Below are positions 60,120 through 64,000 of a stretch of DNA of 64,000 bases, in pieces. The stretch is from NCBI RefSeq assembly GCF_900113225.1, contig NZ_FOZE01000001.1, forward strand, positions 744,001 to 808,000, given 5' to 3'. Below the pieces are notes generated by a model. That model ran no database searches, was not told the DNA's origin, and saw nothing but the letters and a program-made list of their open reading frames with translations. The first letter of the stretch is position 1, and each line of letters starts with the position of its first letter. Source of the stretch: Mitsuaria sp. PDC51. GTDB taxonomy: Bacteria > Pseudomonadota > Gammaproteobacteria > Burkholderiales > Burkholderiaceae_C. Both the position numbers and the translations under genes were made by a program.

Positions 60120-61197
60120 ACCCCGCCCGCAGCCGTCGGCGGCGATGTCGCTGGCGTCGCCGCTGATCGCGCTGGCGCTGACGACGCTGATCGGCGTGGC
60201 GATCTTCGTGGCGCTGGGCAAGGACCCGCTGCAGGGCCTGCGCATGTTCTTCTGGGAGCCGCTGCGCAATGGCTACGCGCTCGGGGAACTGGGGCTGAAG
60301 GCGACGCCGCTGGTGCTCATCGCGCTGGGGCTGGCGGTGGCCTTCCGCGCCAACGTCTGGAACATCGGCGCGGAGGGCCAGTTCGTCGCCGGCGCGCTGG
60401 CCGCCGGCTGGGTCGCGATGCAGGCCGACGCCGGCAGCACGAAGCTGATCGTCCTGCCCATCCTGCTCGCGGGCGTGCTCGGCGGCGTGGCCTGGGCCTC
60501 GATCACCGCGGCGCTGCGCGACCGTTTCCATGCCAACGAGATCCTCGTCAGCCTGATGCTGGTCTATGTCGCGGAGCTGCTGCTGCAGTACCTCGTCTAC
60601 GGGCCGTGGAAGGACCCGGCGGGCTACAACTTCCCGCAGACCATCACCTTTCTGCCGGCGACGCAGCTGCCCAAGCTGTTCATCGGCACGCGGCTGCACA
60701 TCGGCGTATGGATCGCGCTGGCGGCGGTGATCGGCTGCTGGTGGCTGCTGATGCGCTCGATGGCGGGGTTCGCGCTGCAGACCGGCGGCATCGCGCCGAT
60801 GGCGGCGCGCTACGCGGGCTTCTCGTCGCGTGCGGCGCTGTGGGGCGCGATGACGCTGTCGGGCGGCCTGGCCGGCCTGGCCGGCGCGCTCGAGACGGCC
60901 GGCCCGCTCGGCCAGCTCACGCCCTACGTGCCGGTGGGCTACGGCTTCGCGGCCATCATCGTGGCCTTCGTCGGACGGCTGCATCCCGTCGGCATCGTGC
61001 TCTCGGGGATCCTGATGAGCATGTTCTACATTGGCGGCGAGCTGGCGCAATCGCGGCTCGGGCTGCCGAAGGCGATCACCGGCGTGTTCCAGGGGCTGCT
61101 GCTCTTCTGCCTGCTGGCCTGCGACACGCTGATCCACTACCGCGTGCGGCGCGTCGCGGGGCTCGGCGCCCCCGGCCTCGACAAGGAGCAACGCTGA
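60106..61197 (+). CDS. Nucleoside/nucleobase ABC transporter permease 1
   Basis: The 363-residue permease of the BMP-type (YufP/NupP-like) class has about ten spans. Conserved pieces are FRANVWNIGAEGQFVAGAL, DRFHANEILVSLMLVYVAELLLQYLVYGPWKDP and GFAAIIVAFVGRLHPVGIVLSG. Its start overlaps the ATPase stop by 14 bases and its end overlaps the second permease by one base. It forms a heteromer with that protein to take up purine bases or nucleosides; cargo is inferred from guaD and xdhAB next door. Confidence 0.92.
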   Translation: MLKLEPRPQPSAAMSLASPLIALALTTLIGVAIFVALGKDPLQGLRMFFWEPLRNGYALGELGLKATPLVLIALGLAVAFRANVWNIGAEGQFVAGALAAGWVAMQADAGSTKLIVLPILLAGVLGGVAWASITAALRDRFHANEILVSLMLVYVAELLLQYLVYGPWKDPAGYNFPQTITFLPATQLPKLFIGTRLHIGVWIALAAVIGCWWLLMRSMAGFALQTGGIAPMAARYAGFSSRAALWGAMTLSGGLAGLAGALETAGPLGQLTPYVPVGYGFAAIIVAFVGRLHPVGIVLSGILMSMFYIGGELAQSRLGLPKAITGVFQGLLLFCLLACDTLIHYRVRRVAGLGAPGLDKEQR

Positions 61198-62117
61198 TGG
61201 ATGCCTGGGCCCTGCTGATCGCCGCGACGCTGAACGCGGGCACGCTGGTCGCGCTCGCGGCGCTCGGGCTGCTGATCAATGAGCGCGCCGGCGTCGTGAA
61301 CCTCGGGGCTGAAGGCATGATGCTGGTCGCCGCGATCGCCGGATTCGCGGCGGCGGTGCACAGCGGCAGCGACCTGGTGGGTTTCCTGGCCGGGATCGGC
61401 GCGGGCGTGCTGATGGCGCTGGTCTTCGGCGCGCTCGCGGTTTACCTCAACACCAACCAGTACGCGACCGGGCTGGCGCTGAGCCTGTTCGGCGCGGGCT
61501 TCTCGGCCTTCGTCGGCCAGAACTACGTGCAGGCGAAGCTCGGCCCGCGGCCCGCGTTCGCGGTGCCGGGCCTGGCCGACATCCCGTTCATCGGGCCGGC
61601 GCTCTTCAAGCAGCATCCGCTGGTCTACGGCGCGATCGCGCTGACAGCGCTGCTCGCCTGGGGACTGACGCGCACGCGCGCGGGGCTGGTGCTGCGCGCG
61701 GTCGGCGAATCGCCGGAATCGGCGCATGCGCTGGGCTATCCGGTGCGGCGCATCCGGCTGCTGGCGGTCGTCGCCGGCGGGGCGCTGTGCGGGCTCGCGG
61801 GCGCCTACTGCTCGGTGATCTACACGCCGCTGTGGGTCGAAGGGATGATCGCCGGCAAAGGCTGGATCGCGCTGGCGCTGACCAGCTTCGCCACCTGGCG
61901 GCCGGCGCGCGTGCTGCTCGGCGCCTACCTGTTCGGCGGCGTCACCATGCTGCAGTTCCACCTGCAGGGGCAGGGCGTGCAGGTGGCCAGCCAGTTCCTG
62001 AGCATGCTCCCCTACCTGGCCACCATCGTGGTGCTGGTGATGATCTCGCGCAACGAGGGCTTCATCCGCGCCAACATGCCGGCCTCGCTGGGGCGGCCGT
62101 TCCATCCCGGCGGATAG
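61197..62117 (+). CDS. Nucleoside/nucleobase ABC transporter permease 2
   Basis: The 306-residue second permease (YufQ/NupQ-like) shows LGLLINERAGVVNLGAEGMMLVAAI, TNQYATGLALSLFGAGFSAFVG and the end GWIALALTSFATWRPARVLLGAYLFGG. About eight to nine spans are visible. The ATG shares its A with the stop of permease 1 (TGATGG), with AAGGAG upstream. The solute-binding protein follows after 69 bases. Confidence 0.92.
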   Translation: MDAWALLIAATLNAGTLVALAALGLLINERAGVVNLGAEGMMLVAAIAGFAAAVHSGSDLVGFLAGIGAGVLMALVFGALAVYLNTNQYATGLALSLFGAGFSAFVGQNYVQAKLGPRPAFAVPGLADIPFIGPALFKQHPLVYGAIALTALLAWGLTRTRAGLVLRAVGESPESAHALGYPVRRIRLLAVVAGGALCGLAGAYCSVIYTPLWVEGMIAGKGWIALALTSFATWRPARVLLGAYLFGGVTMLQFHLQGQGVQVASQFLSMLPYLATIVVLVMISRNEGFIRANMPASLGRPFHPGG

Positions 62118-62186
62118 CCGCGCGCGGCGCCCGACCCTTCGCCCTTCCGCTTTCCGCTTTCCGATCACGACTTCGCTGGAGAACCC

Positions 62187-63359
62187 ATGTCCGTCCGATA
62201 TCCGCGTCCGATGCTCCGCCGTTGCCTGCTGATCGCCGCCTCGGCGGCCGCCGCGCTCGCGCTGGCCGCGTGCGGCAAGAAGGACGACGCGCCCGCCGGG
62301 GCGGCGTCCGCGCCGCAGGCGGGTGGCGCCGCGTCCGGGGCCGCGCCGCTCAAGGTCGCCTTCGCCTACGTCGGCCCGGTGGGCGACGGCGGCTGGACCT
62401 TTGCCCACGACAACGCCCGCAAGAAGCTCGAGCAGACCTTCGGGTCCCGCATCCAGACCAGCTTCGTAGAGAAGGTGCCCGAGGCGGCCGATGCCGAGCG
62501 GGTCTTCCGCGACCTGGTCCAGCAGGGCAACACCCTGGTCTTCGGCACGACCTTCGGCTACATGGCGCCGATGCTGAAGGTGGCCGCGGACAGTCCGCAG
62601 GTCCGCTTCGAGCATGCGACCGGCTACAAGCAGGCCGCCAACCTGCGCAGCTACGACGCGCGGACCTACGAGGGCGCGTACATGGCGGGTGTCGTCGCCG
62701 GCGCGATGACGAAGACCGGCACGCTGGGCGTCGTCGGCTCCATCCCCATCCCCGAGGTGATCCGCAACATCAACAGCTTCACGCTGGGCGCGCAGAGCAG
62801 CAACCCGAAGGTGACGGTCAAGGTCGTCTGGGTCAACGAGTGGTTCAACCCGCCCCAGGAGACCAACGCCGCCCAGACGCTGATCAACGCCGGCGCCGAC
62901 GTGCTGATGCAGAACACGGATTCGAGCGCGGTGCTGCAGACGGCCGAGAAGAACGGCAAGTACGCCTTCGGCTGGGACTCGGACATGAGTTCGTACGGGC
63001 CCAAGGCGCACCTGGGCTCGGCGGTGATCGACTGGTCGCCGTACTACATCGCCAGCGTCCAGGCGGCGCTGGACGGCAGCTGGAGCGCCGGTCCGGGCAA
63101 GCACAGCTGGTGGGGCGTCAAGGAAGGCGCGATCGACCTGGTGTCGCTGAACGCCGCGGTGCCGGCCGAGGTCAAGGCCCGGGTCGACCAGGTGAAGGCC
63201 GGGCTCAAGGACGGCAGCTTCGTCATCTGGAAGGGGCCGATCGCCGGCCAGGACGGCAAGGAGGTCCTGGCGCGGGACAAGGTCGCCGACGACGCGTTCC
63301 TGCAGAACATCCGGTTCTACGTGAAGGGCGTGGAGGGGCAGGTGCCCGCCGGCAAGTGA
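62187..63359 (+). CDS. BMP-family solute-binding lipoprotein
   Basis: The 390-residue lipoprotein (lipobox ALAAC, Cys near 30) is of the basic membrane protein/PnrA class that binds purine nucleosides and bases. Family stretches are KVAFAYVGPVGDGGWTFAHDNARKKLE, FGTTFGYMAPML, FEHATGYK, AYMAGVVAGAMTKTGTLGVVGSIPIPEV and GADVLMQNTDSS. It is the last gene of the guaD-ABC operon. The usual aromatic and Asp ligand residues seem present, but the exact ligand cannot be named. Confidence 0.93.
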   Translation: MSVRYPRPMLRRCLLIAASAAAALALAACGKKDDAPAGAASAPQAGGAASGAAPLKVAFAYVGPVGDGGWTFAHDNARKKLEQTFGSRIQTSFVEKVPEAADAERVFRDLVQQGNTLVFGTTFGYMAPMLKVAADSPQVRFEHATGYKQAANLRSYDARTYEGAYMAGVVAGAMTKTGTLGVVGSIPIPEVIRNINSFTLGAQSSNPKVTVKVVWVNEWFNPPQETNAAQTLINAGADVLMQNTDSSAVLQTAEKNGKYAFGWDSDMSSYGPKAHLGSAVIDWSPYYIASVQAALDGSWSAGPGKHSWWGVKEGAIDLVSLNAAVPAEVKARVDQVKAGLKDGSFVIWKGPIAGQDGKEVLARDKVADDAFLQNIRFYVKGVEGQVPAGK

Positions 63360-63510
63360 GCGACCGGTTCCTCCGTCCATCCCGCCGGATCGACGCTCCG
63401 TCGCGGCGCTCCGCCGCCAGTCGGCCACGGGATGGGCAAGGACTGACCCCGGCGTCTACAGTCGCCGGATCCCGGGATGGTCCCGGGCCCGATCAGGAGA
63501 GGAGAACCCG

Positions 63511-64000
63511 ATGAGGAAGTCGTTCCCGAAGGCCGCCCCGCGGCACGCGCTGACGCTGCTGGGCGTGGCCTTGGCGGCCGCGATGGCGATGCCCGCCCAG
63601 GCCGCGACCGAGAAGGCCGCGGCCCGTTCCGAGGCCAAGGCCAGCCAGCCGCGCCCGGCCAAGCGCTACACGATCGAGCAGTTCATGGCGACGACCTCGA
63701 TCAGCGGGGCGTCCTTCTCCCAGGACGAGCGCCGCATCCTGTTCAGCAGCAATGCCAGCGGCATCTTCAATGTCTACAGCATCAGCGTCGACGGCGGCGA
63801 GCCGGTGGCGCTGACCGCCTCCAAGGCCGACAGCCATTACGCGGTCAGCTACTTCCGCACCGATGACCGCGTGCTCTTCACCCGCGACCAGGGCGGCAAC
63901 GAGAACAACCACCTGATCGTGCGCGAGCTCGACGGCAGCGAGCGCGACCTGACGCCCGGCGACAAGGTCAAGGCTGGCTTCAACGGCTGGAGCCGTGACG
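63511..64000 (+). CDS. S9-family (prolyl oligopeptidase-type) peptidase, 5' part
   Basis: The first 163 residues are present and the gene runs off the window. A signal peptide (LLGVALAAAMAMPAQAAT) is followed by the start of a beta-propeller as in S9 peptidases (FSQDERRILFSSNASGIFNVYSISVDGGEP, SYFRTDDRVLFTRDQGGNENNHLI). The catalytic Ser-Asp-His domain is beyond the edge. GGAGAGGAG lies before the ATG. It is preceded by a CCCGGG-N5-CCCGGG hairpin and seems unlinked to the purine operon. Confidence 0.85.
   Translation, partial: MRKSFPKAAPRHALTLLGVALAAAMAMPAQAATEKAAARSEAKASQPRPAKRYTIEQFMATTSISGASFSQDERRILFSSNASGIFNVYSISVDGGEPVALTASKADSHYAVSYFRTDDRVLFTRDQGGNENNHLIVRELDGSERDLTPGDKVKAGFNGWSRD

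Overview
The window is very GC-rich, with strong third-position G/C bias, densely packed genes and short intergenic gaps. Its content fits a free-living, plant- or soil-associated betaproteobacterium of the order Burkholderiales, possibly the Roseateles/Mitsuaria/Rubrivivax neighbourhood. The genus is an inference from content: periplasmic Bug/TctC proteins, a ChvE-type sugar transporter, a large carbohydrate-type TonB receptor and a CzcCBA-like metal pump. I found no rRNA, tRNA, CRISPR array, insertion sequence or prophage. No gap longer than about 300 bases lacks a gene.

Layout. (1) 1-3,022: urate catabolism. A cut-off GntR regulator diverges from hydroxyisourate hydrolase, xdhC and the membrane urate oxidase puuD, with two near-identical palindromes upstream of the two halves. 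(2) 3,056-19,356: a complete-looking pectin locus built as two divergent arms around a KdgR-like box at 8,731. The leftward arm carries kdgF, a TonB receptor, a rhamnogalacturonan acetylesterase-like esterase and kdgK. The rightward arm carries kduI, kduD, a four-gene oligogalacturonide ABC transporter, oligogalacturonate lyase, a pectin methylesterase-pectate lyase fusion and kdgR. (3) 19,492-27,193: D-glucarate/galactarate catabolism, with a GntR regulator, two Bug proteins, gudD, garL, garR and glycerate 2-kinase. (4) 27,292-29,360: a Crp/Fnr-like regulator, an HDOD protein and a GFA-family protein. (5) 29,391-37,485: a heavy-metal RND efflux operon with its two-component system. (6) 37,762-47,896: mixed single genes. 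They include a beta-gamma-crystallin/metzincin lipoprotein and, most notably, a stand-alone zinc-metallopeptidase gene overlapping a small lipoprotein gene, which looks like a type VI secretion effector/immunity pair without its secretion system. (7) 48,140-52,029: chvE-gguA-gguB monosaccharide uptake. (8) 52,110-63,359: purine salvage and oxidation, with xdhAB diverging from a LysR regulator, guanine deaminase and a BMP-type nucleobase/nucleoside ABC transporter. (9) 63,511 to the end: the start of an S9 peptidase.

How they work together. Pectin is deacetylated, demethylated and cut outside the cell or in the periplasm, imported by the TonB receptor and ABC transporter, split by Ogl, and converted by KdgF, KduI, KduD and KdgK to 2-keto-3-deoxy-6-phosphogluconate. 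The aldolase that would finish the route is not in the window. Glucarate/galactarate, the oxidised forms of the same sugars, feed through GudD, GarL, GarR and glycerate kinase to 2-phosphoglycerate. Purines enter by the BMP transporter, guanine becomes xanthine, XdhAB makes urate, and PuuD plus the hydrolase at the other end of the window carry it on. xdhC, needed to mature XdhAB, sits with the urate genes about 52 kb away from xdhAB. The window therefore looks like a nutrient-scavenging region for plant-derived carbon and nitrogen.
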